From positions 1 to 64,000 of the forward strand of contig CAJTCR010000002.1 of NCBI GenBank assembly GCA_910574915.1: a DNA stretch of 64,000 bases, given 5' to 3'. A model generated the notes under the pieces. It searched no databases and had not been told where the DNA came from. It was given only the letters and a program-made list of their open reading frames with translations. Below are positions 42,228-51,392 of the stretch, piece by piece. The position numbers and the translations under genes were made by a program. Source of the stretch: Eubacteriaceae bacterium. GTDB lineage: Bacteria; Bacillota; Clostridia; Lachnospirales; Lachnospiraceae. Numbering within the stretch: the stretch's first letter is position 1; each line of letters starts with the position of its first letter.

Positions 42228-43246
42228 AATGTAACTCCTTTTTCACCTGCTGTGGCTTCCCCGATCACAAATGCCGCAACGCCTGCTTCTTCGGCAGCTT
42301 TTTTTGCCGCGTCCGCATCCGCAGGATCTAACGCAAGCACCATGCCGATTCCCATATTAAATGTATTATACATCATCGCCTCGTCAACATTTCCTTTTTC
42401 CGCCAGGATCTTAAAAATTTCCGGCACCTGGTAGCTGTCCTTTTTTATCACAGCGCAAATGCCCTCTGGCAGCATACGCGGCACATTTTCATAAAAGCCG
42501 CCCCCTGTAATATGGCTGCACGCTTTGATGCGCACGCCCGCTTCCCGGATCTTTTTTAACGCACTGACATAAATGCGCGTCGGCGTCAGCAGCGTTTCTC
42601 CGATTGTGCCTAAAAGCCGCGGCTCATACGTATCCAGTACCTTTTTATCTACATCAAAGATCTTTCGAATAAGCGAAAATCCGTTGGAATGCACACCGGA
42701 AGACGCCAGCCCGATCAGCATATCGCCTTTTTTCAGATCCTTGCCGGTAATAATATCCTTTTCATCTACCACGCCTACCGCAAATCCTGCAAGGTCATAC
42801 TCATCCTGCGGATAAAACCCCGGCATCTCCGCAGTCTCGCCGCCGATTAACGCCGCGCCCGCCTGCCTGCATCCTTCTGCCACACCGCTGACAATCGCTT
42901 CGATTTTCTCAGGATAATTTTTGCCACATGCGATATAATCCAGAAAAAACAGCGGTTCGCCGCCTGCACATGCAATATCGTTTACACACATCGCCACACA
43001 GTCAATCCCAACTGTATCATGTTTGTCCATCAAAAAAGCAAGCTTCAGCTTCGTTCCGACACCGTCCGTCCCCGATACAAGCGTCGGATTTTCCATCTTT
43101 TGAAACGCTTTCATCGAAAAAGCGCCGGAAAATCCGCCCAGGTTTGTAAGCACCTCCGGGCGCATTGTGCTCTGCACATGTTTTTTTATCAGCTCCACTG
43201 ACTTGTAGCCAGCTTCAATATCCACTCCAGCATTTTTGTAATCCAT
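42221..43246 (-). CDS. purM: Phosphoribosylformylglycinamidine cyclo-ligase (AIR synthetase)
   Basis: The product has 341 residues from the ATG at 43246 (GCAGGAGG upstream); an upstream in-frame start at 43321 would run into the terminator hairpin. It shows [16 protein letters not shown] (3-18), [40 protein letters not shown] and [11 protein letters not shown], the normal PurM motifs. It closes the imidazole ring to AIR. It leads the purM-purN-purD-folA row. I saw no riboswitch upstream. Confidence 0.94.
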   Translation of the reverse strand: MDYKNAGVDIEAGYKSVELIKKHVQSTMRPEVLTNLGGFSGAFSMKAFQKMENPTLVSGTDGVGTKLKLAFLMDKHDTVGIDCVAMCVNDIACAGGEPLFFLDYIACGKNYPEKIEAIVSGVAEGCRQAGAALIGGETAEMPGFYPQDEYDLAGFAVGVVDEKDIITGKDLKKGDMLIGLASSGVHSNGFSLIRKIFDVDKKVLDTYEPRLLGTIGETLLTPTRIYVSALKKIREAGVRIKACSHITGGGFYENVPRMLPEGICAVIKKDSYQVPEIFKILAEKGNVDEAMMYNTFNMGIGMVLALDPADADAAKKAAEEAGVAAFVIGEATAGEKGVTLC

Positions 43247-43319
43247 GATTTTTCCTCCTGCTTCTGTATTTGCTTTTTGCGTGTCTCCTGTCATAATGCC
43301 ACATCTTTGGAAAAATTTC

Positions 43320-43362
43320 AAGGATGCAAAGCCATTTCCTGTGAAAAAGACCCTGCATCCTT
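43320..43362 (-). terminator. Probable terminator between the 43385-44260 gene and purM
   Basis: The inverted repeat AAGGATGCA/TGCATCCTT lies around a 25-nt loop. On the minus strand it is followed by GAAATTTTT. It separates the upstream membrane protein gene from the purine row. Confidence 0.6.
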
Positions 43363-43384
43363 TCTAATTTTACCGATCTCGCGG

Positions 43385-44260
43385 TCAATATCCCCTTAAC
43401 AGCGTATAATCCAGCCCAAATTTCCGAGCCAGCTTTTCAATATACCGTTTGCCCTCCTTATAATCTTCTTTCTGATCCAGTTTCAAATAGCCTTCATTTT
43501 TCCGCAAAAAATATAAAAGCCGAAACTCACTGTCATCATACATAGCAGCATTCCTATCAAGCTGGTCAAAAAACGGCATGACCATCGCGTGATCCAGCGA
43601 ATAGGTAGAAAATTCATCCATAGCCAATTCTGCTTCCTTATTTAAAAAGCCTGTCACTTTCCCTGTCCACTTTTGATACAAATAAAAAAATTCAAACGTA
43701 TCGCCAACCTTGTAATATTCGCAAAAACCATCTCCCAAAATAAGCGGCACCACATCGCCCTTCTGCACAAAAGCATCGTCTGCAAATATTTGCCTGCCAA
43801 ACAGCACAAGCTGGCTCTGCTTATCGATCTGGTAGCAGTCTATCGGCGTAAGTTCTATTTCTTTTCCTTCAAACTCCGCCTTCTGGTTTCTCAAATCCTT
43901 ATGCCCATAGCCGTTTACCAGATTCGCCGGTTTATCCCAGTGCCCGACTAACTCGATCGGCTGAATGCTGACTCCGACAAACTGAAATCCTTCCTGCTGT
44001 TTATTTAATTCTTCATGAAACTTTGCCAGGTCATCCACAAAATGCTCCCGCGCAAATATCTTATGCTGTTCTTCCAATGTGTAGCTTCTGGTACTATACT
44101 GGTCAACGACCTGAAAAAACGTTTTTTCAAAGTCATACTTGTTCCTGTCCGCAGCATACACACACACTGCCGCTGCCACGGCAAGAAAAATGCCGGTAAT
44201 AATCAACCATTTTGTATGCTTGCTCTGCATTTTTTTTATGTCTGTTTTTTCCGTATCCAT
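43385..44260 (-). CDS. Single-span membrane protein with MacB/FtsX-like extracellular domain
   Basis: The product has 291 residues from the ATG at 44260 (AAGGA upstream). One hydrophobic span (about 17-38: WLIITGIFLAVAAAVCVYAA) is followed by a soluble domain. VVPLILGDGFCEYYKVGDTF and GKVTGFL resemble the ectodomain of FtsX/MacB-type ABC permeases of Clostridia. The usual three C-terminal permease spans are missing and the gene stops near a terminator, so it is either a stand-alone ectodomain protein or the remnant of a permease. No ATPase gene is next to it. It is divergent from the lipoprotein gene. Confidence 0.55.
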   Translation of the reverse strand: MDTEKTDIKKMQSKHTKWLIITGIFLAVAAAVCVYAADRNKYDFEKTFFQVVDQYSTRSYTLEEQHKIFAREHFVDDLAKFHEELNKQQEGFQFVGVSIQPIELVGHWDKPANLVNGYGHKDLRNQKAEFEGKEIELTPIDCYQIDKQSQLVLFGRQIFADDAFVQKGDVVPLILGDGFCEYYKVGDTFEFFYLYQKWTGKVTGFLNKEAELAMDEFSTYSLDHAMVMPFFDQLDRNAAMYDDSEFRLLYFLRKNEGYLKLDQKEDYKEGKRYIEKLARKFGLDYTLLRGY

Positions 44261-44479
44261 AAACAATGTCCTTTCTGCGTGATCCTATCGCGCCCGCGGT
44301 TTTCTTTGCTGCGCTACCACTTTAGCATGTTTACTTATACGTGTAAATCATCTCTGTGCATTCTTATAAATTTCGCAAGAAAATATTATAAAAGCTGCCA
44401 CAAAATTTCATTTGCAGATCCCGCACATTTTCCCATTTCTACAATATACTATTATCAAATCCAAATTCAGGGGTCTTTT

Positions 44480-45502
44480 ATGAATCTGAAAAGACGGTTC
44501 CTCGCACTGTTTCTCATTCCCGTACTGGCTGTCTGTATGCTTGCAGGCTGCGGAAAAACAGACACTTTAAAAAACTCTGGTGTTCAGAAAGTAACAAAAG
44601 AAACCATTACCTTAAACGAAGTCGCACACTCTATTTTTTACGCACCGATGTATGTGGCGATCGAAAACGGCTATTTTGAACAGGAAGGCATCGACCTAGA
44701 GCTGGTGACCGGATTTGGTGCAGATAAGGTGATGGCTGCCGTACTGTCCGGCGAAGCGCAGATCGGATTTATGGGGCCTGAGACAACTGTGTATACTTAT
44801 AACGAAGGCGCCCAGGATGCTGTCGTTAATTTTGCCCAGCTAACGCAGCGTGCCGGAAACTTTATTGTGGCGCGTGAGAAAACCGATGATTTTAAGTTAT
44901 CAGATTTAAAAGGAAAAGAAGTGCTCGGTGGCAGGGCTGGGGGTATGCCTGAAATGGTCTTTGAGTACGTATTAAAGAAAAACGGCATCCAGCCATCCGA
45001 GGTAAAGATCGACCAGGGCATCGATTTCGGCTCTACCGCTGCCGCTTTTTCCGGCGGAAAAGGTGCTTATACCGTTGAATTTGAGCCTTCCGCCACTGCC
45101 CTAGAACAGGAAGGCGCCGGATTTGTTGTAAGCTCTGTCGGCGTGGAATCCGGCTATGTGCCATATACCGCTTTCAGCGTAAAGCAAAGCTATCTGGAAG
45201 AGCACAAAGACCTGATCCAGTCCTTTACAAACGCACTGCAAAAAGGCATGGACTATGTCTCTTCGCATTCCAGCTCCGAGATCGCAAAAACAATAAAACC
45301 ACAGTTTTCCGAAACAGACCCTGCAACGCTTACCGCCATCGTAGAGCGCTACCACGCACAGGACACATGGAAAAATGACCTCGTATTTACACAGGAAAGC
45401 TTTGATTTGCTGTTAGATATCTTGGAAGATGCAGACGTAATTACAAAACGCCCGCCATATGAAGCACTGGTTGCGACGGAGTTTGCAGATAAAGCGCAAT
45501 AA
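44480..45502 (+). CDS. NMT1/THI5-like substrate-binding lipoprotein of an ABC importer
   Basis: The product has 340 residues from the ATG at 44480 (AGGGG upstream). A lipoprotein signal ends in LAGC (Cys24). The mature part has ITLNEVAHSIFYAPMYVAIENGYFEQEGID, VMAAVLSGEAQIGFMGPE and LKGKEVLGGRAGGMPEM, typical of the SsuA/NMT1-THI5 fold that binds pyrimidine (thiamine-precursor), sulfonate or nitrate-like ligands. No permease or ATPase gene is adjacent, so its partner must be elsewhere. I saw no TPP riboswitch upstream, so a thiamine role is not supported by regulation. Confidence 0.83.
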   Translation: MNLKRRFLALFLIPVLAVCMLAGCGKTDTLKNSGVQKVTKETITLNEVAHSIFYAPMYVAIENGYFEQEGIDLELVTGFGADKVMAAVLSGEAQIGFMGPETTVYTYNEGAQDAVVNFAQLTQRAGNFIVAREKTDDFKLSDLKGKEVLGGRAGGMPEMVFEYVLKKNGIQPSEVKIDQGIDFGSTAAAFSGGKGAYTVEFEPSATALEQEGAGFVVSSVGVESGYVPYTAFSVKQSYLEEHKDLIQSFTNALQKGMDYVSSHSSSEIAKTIKPQFSETDPATLTAIVERYHAQDTWKNDLVFTQESFDLLLDILEDADVITKRPPYEALVATEFADKAQ

Positions 45503-45520
45503 AAATTCGTTTAGGAAACG

Positions 45521-45545
45521 GGGATGTTTTTACATCCCTTTTTTA
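45521..45545 (+). terminator. Rho-independent terminator after the lipoprotein gene
   Basis: The stem GGGATGT/ACATCCC around a TTTT loop is followed by six T. Confidence 0.85.
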
Positions 45546-45555
45546 ATTTTATATA

Positions 45556-45584
45556 TTTCAATCTCTATCTGACTGTGCTACAAT
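45556..45584 (+). promoter_or_regulatory. Promoter of the peptidoglycan-binding protein gene
   Basis: TTTCAA (45556-45561), a 17-bp spacer and TACAAT (45579-45584) lie 33 bp before the start codon. Confidence 0.55.
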
Positions 45585-45617
45585 AGTTATAAACTACAGA
45601 AAGGAGACATACTACCC

Positions 45618-46127
45618 ATGCAAAAGTTCAGACTGTTATTTGTGCGGCTGTTTCTCATCGTGATGCTGTCTGGCTCCTTCGTTCCATACGTGCCGCTTCT
45701 GGTACCGGATACAGCACAGCAGACAGTGACCGCCCATGCAGGTACGAGTTACAACAAAGCTACCGTCAAGAAAGTACAGACAAAGCTAAACCGCAAAGGC
45801 TACGACTGCGGCACGCCTGACGGTATCCGGGGAAGCAAAACTTCTGATGCGATCCGGGAATACCAAAAGGATCATGACTTGAAAGTGACAGGCACTGTAA
45901 ATGCATCACTGTTGAAATCACTGAATATCAAAGGTGTCAGGGAAACAGTGTCTGCAAACAGCACATCAAGTGCTTCCAACACCAAGGAGCTTACCGTATA
46001 TGTCACGGATACAGGCAGTAAATACCACCGTGGCGGATGCAGGTATTTAAGCCGGTCCAAACATGCAATCGACTTATCGACTGCGCAGTCCTTAGGATAT
46101 GACGCATGTTCGGTCTGCCGCCCATAG
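45618..46127 (+). CDS. Secreted protein with peptidoglycan-binding domain and Cys-rich tail
   Basis: This 169-residue protein has a signal peptide (RLFLIVMLSGSFVPYVPLL, cleavage probably after AHA near residue 41). A PG_binding_1 domain (about 45-105) follows, with VKKVQTKLNRKGYDCG, PDGIRGSKTSDAIREYQKDH and GTVNASLLKSL. A serine-rich linker leads to a C-terminal module, YHRGGCRYLSRSKHAIDLS with YDACSVCRP (about 136-169), of the kind found at the end of Clostridia wall proteins; its Cys pair may bind metal. The ATG at 45618 has AAAGGAG 11 nt upstream. It probably sits in the wall as a hydrolase accessory or sensor. Confidence 0.8.
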   Translation: MQKFRLLFVRLFLIVMLSGSFVPYVPLLVPDTAQQTVTAHAGTSYNKATVKKVQTKLNRKGYDCGTPDGIRGSKTSDAIREYQKDHDLKVTGTVNASLLKSLNIKGVRETVSANSTSSASNTKELTVYVTDTGSKYHRGGCRYLSRSKHAIDLSTAQSLGYDACSVCRP

Positions 46128-46134
46128 ATAACAC

Positions 46135-46200
46135 AGGCAGTTAAACAACAAAAAACTCTGGAAGCTCACCGTTCCAGAGTTTTTTGTTGCTTAACTGCCT
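46135..46200. terminator. Strong bidirectional terminator
   Basis: Two 29-nt arms (46135-46163 and 46172-46200), complementary except at one position, surround an 8-nt loop. The A and T runs next to the loop-proximal stem allow function on both strands. It serves the convergent genes at 45618-46127 and 46355-46912. Confidence 0.85.
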
Positions 46201-46354
46201 GCTGCGTCGATTTTCCTGTTTTTCCAGATCCCCGCTAAAATGTCTTTTTAAAATTTCTTTTCCAAATCTCCCAAACTCATAATCATTTCCTCCTTCGTTT
46301 TGTTCAAGAAAAAGTATAGATGAACCAGAGGAAATAATCTACCAACAGGAGCAT

Positions 46355-46912
46355 TCATTTTTGCCCGTATTTTTGACAGCCTTGATCTGCAATCGGCTGC
46401 ACTGCTTTTCTTAGATCCGGCACTTTTAACAATACCGGATACAGCACAATGCTGATCGCAAGCCCGCTGGCACCCTGGATCACATTCGCAGGAATGCTTG
46501 CGGCCGCGGCTATGCCGTATAAAGCATACTCACAGAGAAAATATCCGCCTGCTACAAGCACGATATCCGCAATTCCTCCAAGAATCACCGCCACATAACA
46601 GCTTTTTGGTGTCCTGCCGAGCTTTTTATAAAGAGCGCCTGCTGCAAATGCTACTGCCCCCTTAATCACAAAGGTAATCGGTACATAGAGAACATATCCG
46701 CCGATCAGGTCAGCCATTGCAGAACCGATGCCTGCGGCAAGCAGCCCCCATGCCGGGCCGAGCATCACACCAGAGAGAATTACAATCGCATCGCCTGGAT
46801 GGATGTAACCGTTTGTGCCAGGCGTAGGAATGCGGATCGACATTGTTGCGACACAGGCAAGCGCTGTAAACAGCGCCGCCGTGATCATTTTTTTCAGATT
46901 GGTATTCATCAT
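46355..46912 (-). CDS. ECF transporter S component
   Basis: The product has 185 residues from the ATG at 46912 (AGAGG five nt upstream; the next codon is also ATG). It has six hydrophobic spans. The segment IRIPTPGTNGYIHPGDAIVILSGV (in the region about 26-50) and GIGSAMADLIGGY match the ECF-type S components (PF07155/HmpT/ThiT-like) that give substrate specificity to a shared EcfA-EcfA'-EcfT module. The vitamin or precursor is unknown. EcfA/T genes are not in this window. No riboswitch was recognised in the 140 bp upstream. Confidence 0.83.
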   Translation of the reverse strand: MMNTNLKKMITAALFTALACVATMSIRIPTPGTNGYIHPGDAIVILSGVMLGPAWGLLAAGIGSAMADLIGGYVLYVPITFVIKGAVAFAAGALYKKLGRTPKSCYVAVILGGIADIVLVAGGYFLCEYALYGIAAAASIPANVIQGASGLAISIVLYPVLLKVPDLRKAVQPIADQGCQKYGQK

Positions 46913-47053
46913 CAAGACCTCTTTTCTTTTTATACATTGATCTACATAGATTCTGAACTTACTTTATGACAAATCTGTCTTGATTAAAATAGCCAATATT
47001 TAATTAATCAGCCATACCAATTTTTCCAAAAAGCAGCAACGTATCCTGTACTT

Positions 47054-48826
47054 CTAAATCTCCTCCTTGAACGGGCCGGTTTGGATACAAGACGGTTCAT
47101 ATTCATAAGAAGCCAGGGTCTCTCCGTTTGCACTTTCGCGATAAACCTTCAAAGGTACTTTGATATACATATTATCGTCTACCCATTTATCCTCGTTGTT
47201 CATAAAGTCCTGTAATGCCTGTGTATCATAGATCACAAACTGAATCGGATAATTAAATCTTCGGTTGGGTTCTGTATCGGTATAAATATATTCCAGATAA
47301 GCATTAATCGTATGTGAGTAAGCTCCTTCGATCTCTTCGAGCACCATCTGTGGTATATCAACTCTTACTACCGCTGCCTGTGAGATTACCTGATAACCTT
47401 CCGATCCTGGGAACCCGCACTGTGCATAGCCCGGATAAGGCCCGATATCGGATTTTTTTAGATCCACGTTACAAACCAGCACCGCGGACATGGTTGTGAC
47501 CGTGTTGGTTCCTTCAATCGCGCTGCGCGTAACTGTAATCTGAACCTCTGGGCGGAAAACACCCTGGCAGCTATAAAAACCAGGATACATGTAGCCCTCC
47601 GTGCCGCCGCCAATACCACCCCAATCACCGTCTGTAATTGGCGGATCTGTCACATCAATCGACGGGCCTGTCGGTGTAACTGCCGGACCTGTGGTAATGC
47701 TCGGCGTACTTACAGACGGCTTGTAATACGAACCAGAAGACGTATTCACCTGGATCGCTTTTTTTTCAATGGTTCCGTCTGCCTTTTTCACCGTAATCGT
47801 GCTGTTTGTAAAGTTATTCACTTTTACCTGCGCGTCTTTGGAGCGAATATCTACCGTACTGTTTTCTGCGCCTTTATTAAGCGTAATATCTACCGAAGCA
47901 TGTGCGGTAATATTGACAGGCGCTTCGGAAACGAGCACCGTTCCGGCTGCGGATGCTTCGATCGTCGTATTGATCGGCGCTTCTGGCTTTCCTGTGATCG
48001 ACAGCTCCATCTTGGCACTGACCGATACTTCGTCGACCTTGCCGTTGACTTCCAGCTTGATTTTTGCGTCTTTGCCAGAAAGTGCAAGCTTTCCTAAACG
48101 CGCACCTTGATTGACTACAATACGCGCTGCGCTGGCAAGTACATTCATAACATTTCCGATTGCTTTTTCTACCCATGTATCCGACTTGATTGCCTGGATT
48201 GTGATGGATGCAAAAACACCATTATTTTCAATATCACTTGCCGGCGCATCCACAATCAGCTCCACACCAGAATAAGTTCCCGCAGGGATCTCAAACTTTG
48301 CCGCATCCTTTGTACGGATCGTCAGCTTTTTTAAATCCGCCCTGCCTGTACCTGTCAGCGCTTTCAAAAGCTCTGTCTGGCTGGACACTTCCACCTCTGT
48401 CATTTGTGCTTCCCCGTTCTCCTGCGGCTGTACGACATTTACCCTGCACCGCACTGTTTTGACAGCGTTCTTATTCGTCTTTTTTCTGGCATTTGTTTTC
48501 AGTTTCGCCCGCACAGTTGCCCTTCCAACAGATTTGCCTTTGATCTTAAATCCCGATTCGGTCTTACCGTACACCATCGCAATCGTGCGGTCGCTTGTCG
48601 CTACCTTTGTCACTTTCCATCCGATCGTATTGTTTTTCAGCGTCATTTTATTTGTCTGTCCGACTTTCAGTGTTTTAAACGACGTCCGCAGACTGACATA
48701 AGGCGCTTTTGCCTTTGCCGCTTCCGGGCGGATAGCCGGCAGCGCCGGACACGCCATCAATACCGCCAGTGAAGCTGCAAGGATTCTTTTTACGCATGAT
48801 TTTTTCACACGCTTTCCATAATGCAT
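47054..48826 (-). CDS. Secreted surface protein with Ig-like and beta-helix-like regions
   Basis: This 590-residue protein has a signal peptide (ILAASLAVLMACPALPAI, about 15-32). An Ig-like Big_2-type domain (about 42-135: LRTSFKTLKVGQTNKMTLKN, then TVRAKLKTNARKKTNKNAV) follows. The region about 145-355 has short repeated strands with many V, I, T and N (for example VNITAHASVDITLNKGA), like a beta-helix. A proline/threonine linker (about 370-400) and a C-terminal domain of about 190 residues complete it. There is no LPXTG motif, so it is either shed or held non-covalently. The ATG at 48826 has GGAGGG upstream. Function is unknown; an adhesin or matrix role is a guess. Confidence 0.7.
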   Translation of the reverse strand: MHYGKRVKKSCVKRILAASLAVLMACPALPAIRPEAAKAKAPYVSLRTSFKTLKVGQTNKMTLKNNTIGWKVTKVATSDRTIAMVYGKTESGFKIKGKSVGRATVRAKLKTNARKKTNKNAVKTVRCRVNVVQPQENGEAQMTEVEVSSQTELLKALTGTGRADLKKLTIRTKDAAKFEIPAGTYSGVELIVDAPASDIENNGVFASITIQAIKSDTWVEKAIGNVMNVLASAARIVVNQGARLGKLALSGKDAKIKLEVNGKVDEVSVSAKMELSITGKPEAPINTTIEASAAGTVLVSEAPVNITAHASVDITLNKGAENSTVDIRSKDAQVKVNNFTNSTITVKKADGTIEKKAIQVNTSSGSYYKPSVSTPSITTGPAVTPTGPSIDVTDPPITDGDWGGIGGGTEGYMYPGFYSCQGVFRPEVQITVTRSAIEGTNTVTTMSAVLVCNVDLKKSDIGPYPGYAQCGFPGSEGYQVISQAAVVRVDIPQMVLEEIEGAYSHTINAYLEYIYTDTEPNRRFNYPIQFVIYDTQALQDFMNNEDKWVDDNMYIKVPLKVYRESANGETLASYEYEPSCIQTGPFKEEI

Positions 48827-48979
48827 AATTACCCTCCTTTATCTGATTCCCCTTTGATTAATATAAGAGTCATTTTGAGTTTAACAGAATGGGAGATTTT
48901 GGAAAGTGATTTGGCATAATTTGCACTTTTTCTGGTATGTATTGTATGGGATGTATGGGTATTGGGGGATAGAGGGAAA

Positions 48980-49290
48980 GTGTTTATTTTTCATAAAGGG
49001 ACGCCGAGAGAGAGGATGTGCCTCCCCTGGCGGCGTCCGTTCCAGAATGGTAAGAATCCCTAAGTATTCTGCTGTAACGCTGTGGCTACGCACGGTCGCG
49101 GCACCTAGTTCGCTGCCTGCTGGCAGCTAAAGGTGCCGCTTGGCTGCGCCCCTGGTTGTTTTGCAGAATACTAAGGGATTCTAACCATTCTTCCAAAGCC
49201 GCCGCCAGGGGAGGCACATCCTCTCTCCCGGCTGCTCTTTGTAAATGCTACTAAACAAGCTCAATATGGTTTGGTTTGTTCGCTGGCGTC
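48980..49290 (+). repeat. Dispersed palindromic repeat, copy C
   Basis: The outer arms 49008-49034 and 49201-49227 are 27 bp and perfectly complementary. The middle arms (around AGAATGGTAAGAATCCC and GGGATTCTAACCATTCT) have two mismatches. The core hairpin 49098-49139 is identical to copies A and B. It fills the 485-bp gap between the secreted protein and DUF368 genes. Confidence 0.88.
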
Positions 49291-49311
49291 CCGCATCCAC
49301 AAAAAATCCCT

Positions 49312-50187
49312 CTACGCTTCCCGCACATCCTTCATCTTTTGCAGCCCTAAAATCACAGCCCCGCCAATCAAAAAAAACACCACATTAAACGTCCCCGCAG
49401 ACATTGCCGCCTGTGGGGTATCCAGCGTTTCCGGTCCTTTCATCACCGCATAGATCGATCCGAGCATCAGCCCGATAATCAGATAGATCGTCTGCGCGCG
49501 AAACCGCTCCAATGCCTTTCGGATCAGCTTTACGACACTAAATACGCCGACCAGTATGCCGCAGCCAAACAGAAATACTGTTGGAAATGCTGTCAGGTCA
49601 AAGTGCAGGATATCCTTGATTGCCGTAATCACCGGCAGATACAGCCCCATAATCAATAGCAGCGTAGAACCGGAAATGCCAGGCAGCACCATTGCAGAGA
49701 TTGCGATTGCCCCTGCGAAAAATACATAGATACCCAGCTTTAAATCCAGGTGCTCCAGGCTCATGCTGCTCCCGCCGGATACCGGATTAAAATAGGTAAT
49801 CGCACATACAAGCGCGGCGCCCACAGCCGCAAACAATACAGCGCCAGGCTTTGACGCAAGCGCTTCTTTTTCTTCTTTTACGACAATCGGGATCGCCAAT
49901 ATAATAAATCCGATAAACATGGAGCTGATCGCATAAATATTTGATTCAAATACGCTCGTCAGTACGAGGATCGCCAATACCATCCCGCACGCCCATCCGA
50001 TGCCAAGCTTAAATAAGAAAAACAGCGCTTTCTTTTTCTTTTCCAAGCTGCCGCGCAGCAAGTCGTCAATCGACCCGATAAACTGGTCATAAAACCCAAG
50101 CAAAAACGCAATCGTCCCGCCGGATACTCCCGGCACGCTGTCCGCAAGCGCCATGCAAAACCCTCTGATAAATTGTATGATATACAT
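49312..50187 (-). CDS. DUF368 protein, probable undecaprenyl-phosphate translocase
   Basis: This 291-residue protein has about eight hydrophobic spans. It begins IIQFIRGFCMALADSVPGVSGGTIAFLLGFYD (in the region 3-34) and has ISAMVLPGISGSTLLLIMGLYL at about 165-187; both are inverted copies of the DUF368 signature. DUF368 proteins (PopT) and DedA-family proteins recycle undecaprenyl phosphate to the inner leaflet, which fits a cell with heavy glycan export. The ATG at 50187 has GAGGGAG upstream. It follows hisC by 25 bp. Confidence 0.87.
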   Translation of the reverse strand: MYIIQFIRGFCMALADSVPGVSGGTIAFLLGFYDQFIGSIDDLLRGSLEKKKKALFFLFKLGIGWACGMVLAILVLTSVFESNIYAISSMFIGFIILAIPIVVKEEKEALASKPGAVLFAAVGAALVCAITYFNPVSGGSSMSLEHLDLKLGIYVFFAGAIAISAMVLPGISGSTLLLIMGLYLPVITAIKDILHFDLTAFPTVFLFGCGILVGVFSVVKLIRKALERFRAQTIYLIIGLMLGSIYAVMKGPETLDTPQAAMSAGTFNVVFFLIGGAVILGLQKMKDVREA

Positions 50188-50212
50188 ATGCTCCCTCTTT
50201 CTCTTTTTCTTC

Positions 50213-51271
50213 TTACTTTTTTAAATATGCGCGCAGAAAATCCAGCAGGACGTCCATCTGCTCATCCGTCCCGATCGTAATCCGCAGGTAATTGTCGATC
50301 CGCGGCTTTGCAAAATATCGCACGTAAATATGCTCTTGCTTAAGCGCTTCAAACAGTTCCTTTGCAGGCACTTTCGGATGTGTGACAAATAAAAAGTTGC
50401 TCTGGCTGTCGCCGAACACAAAGCCCAGCTTTCGAAACTCTTCTTTCATCCGCTCCCTTGTTGTTATGATTTTATGAATCGTTTTACGGAAATATGTCTC
50501 ATCCTTTAGTGCAGCCACACCCGCGGCAAGCGTTACCTGGTTCATCGTATAAGAATTAAACGAAAACTTTACGTCGTTTAGATACCGGATCAGCGTTTCG
50601 CTGCCAAACGCATATCCTATGCGCATCCCGGCAAGTGCCCTTGACTTTGAAAACGTCTGCACTACGAGCAGGTTTTCATACTGATCCAGCAGTGCCAGCG
50701 CCGATTTCCCTCCAAAATCAATATACGCTTCGTCTACGATTACAATCACATCTTCGTTTTGCTGCAAAATATGTTCGATTGCAGAAAGGCTTTCCAGCTC
50801 TCCGGTCGGCGCATTTGGGTTTGGAAATACGATGCCGCCGTTTGGTATGCCATAATCCGCGCTGCATATGCGAAAATTATGGTCGAGCGGTATGTTCTGA
50901 TAAGGAATGCGCAGCAGGTCTGCCCATACATCATAAAAAGAATACGTAATATCTGGAAACAATACTGGCTTTTCGGAATTAAAAAATGTCAAAAACGCCA
51001 TTGCCAGCACATCATCCGAGCCGACTCCGACAAACACCTGCCCCGGCTTTAACCGGTATCGTTTTGCCAGCGCATCCACAAGCATTGCCGCCTGCGGATC
51101 TGGATACAGGCGCAGCTTGTCCGCGTCAAAAGCATAGAGGCTCTCCATTACACCAGGCGCAGGCGGGTATGGATTTTCATTTGTATTCAGCTTTATCATG
51201 CGCTGCTCGCTTGGCTGTTCCCCCGGCACATATGGAACCACCTTTCGTATATTTGCTTCCCATTGTTTCAT
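50213..51271 (-). CDS. hisC: Histidinol-phosphate aminotransferase
   Basis: This 352-residue PLP enzyme of fold type I has KLNTNENPYPPAP (27-39), YPDPQAAMLVDALAKR (56-71), VDEAYIDF (179-186), the PLP lysine Lys209 in TFSKSRALAGMRIGY, and RITIGTDEQMD near the end. These are the normal HisC motifs. No other his genes are beside it, so a role as a general aromatic/histidinol-phosphate aminotransferase is possible. The ATG at 51271 has ACAGGAA upstream. Confidence 0.9.
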   Translation of the reverse strand: MKQWEANIRKVVPYVPGEQPSEQRMIKLNTNENPYPPAPGVMESLYAFDADKLRLYPDPQAAMLVDALAKRYRLKPGQVFVGVGSDDVLAMAFLTFFNSEKPVLFPDITYSFYDVWADLLRIPYQNIPLDHNFRICSADYGIPNGGIVFPNPNAPTGELESLSAIEHILQQNEDVIVIVDEAYIDFGGKSALALLDQYENLLVVQTFSKSRALAGMRIGYAFGSETLIRYLNDVKFSFNSYTMNQVTLAAGVAALKDETYFRKTIHKIITTRERMKEEFRKLGFVFGDSQSNFLFVTHPKVPAKELFEALKQEHIYVRYFAKPRIDNYLRITIGTDEQMDVLLDFLRAYLKK

Positions 51272-51298
51272 TTTTCCTGTTGTCCTCTTTTCTAATAT

Positions 51299-51335
51299 AA
51301 AAATGTAGTAATCTTACATAGATTACTACATTTTT
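51299..51335. terminator. Hairpin terminator between the ABC exporter operon and hisC
   Basis: A perfect 15-bp stem, AAAAATGTAGTAATC with GATTACTACATTTTT, surrounds a 7-nt loop. With its flanking A and T runs it can end transcription of the minus-strand exporter operon. Confidence 0.8.
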
Positions 51336-51392
51336 ATCAGAATGTAAACACACTTTATTTTATGAAAGCACTTTTTAACATACCGCCCGCCA

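Noticed and set aside
44261-44479. TPP riboswitch before the NMT1/THI5-like lipoprotein gene
   Set aside because: The conserved CTGAGA and ACCTGA blocks are absent, so a thiamine link is not supported.
46913-47053. Vitamin riboswitch before the ECF S component gene
   Set aside because: I saw no known aptamer consensus and no terminator pair in the 140 bp.
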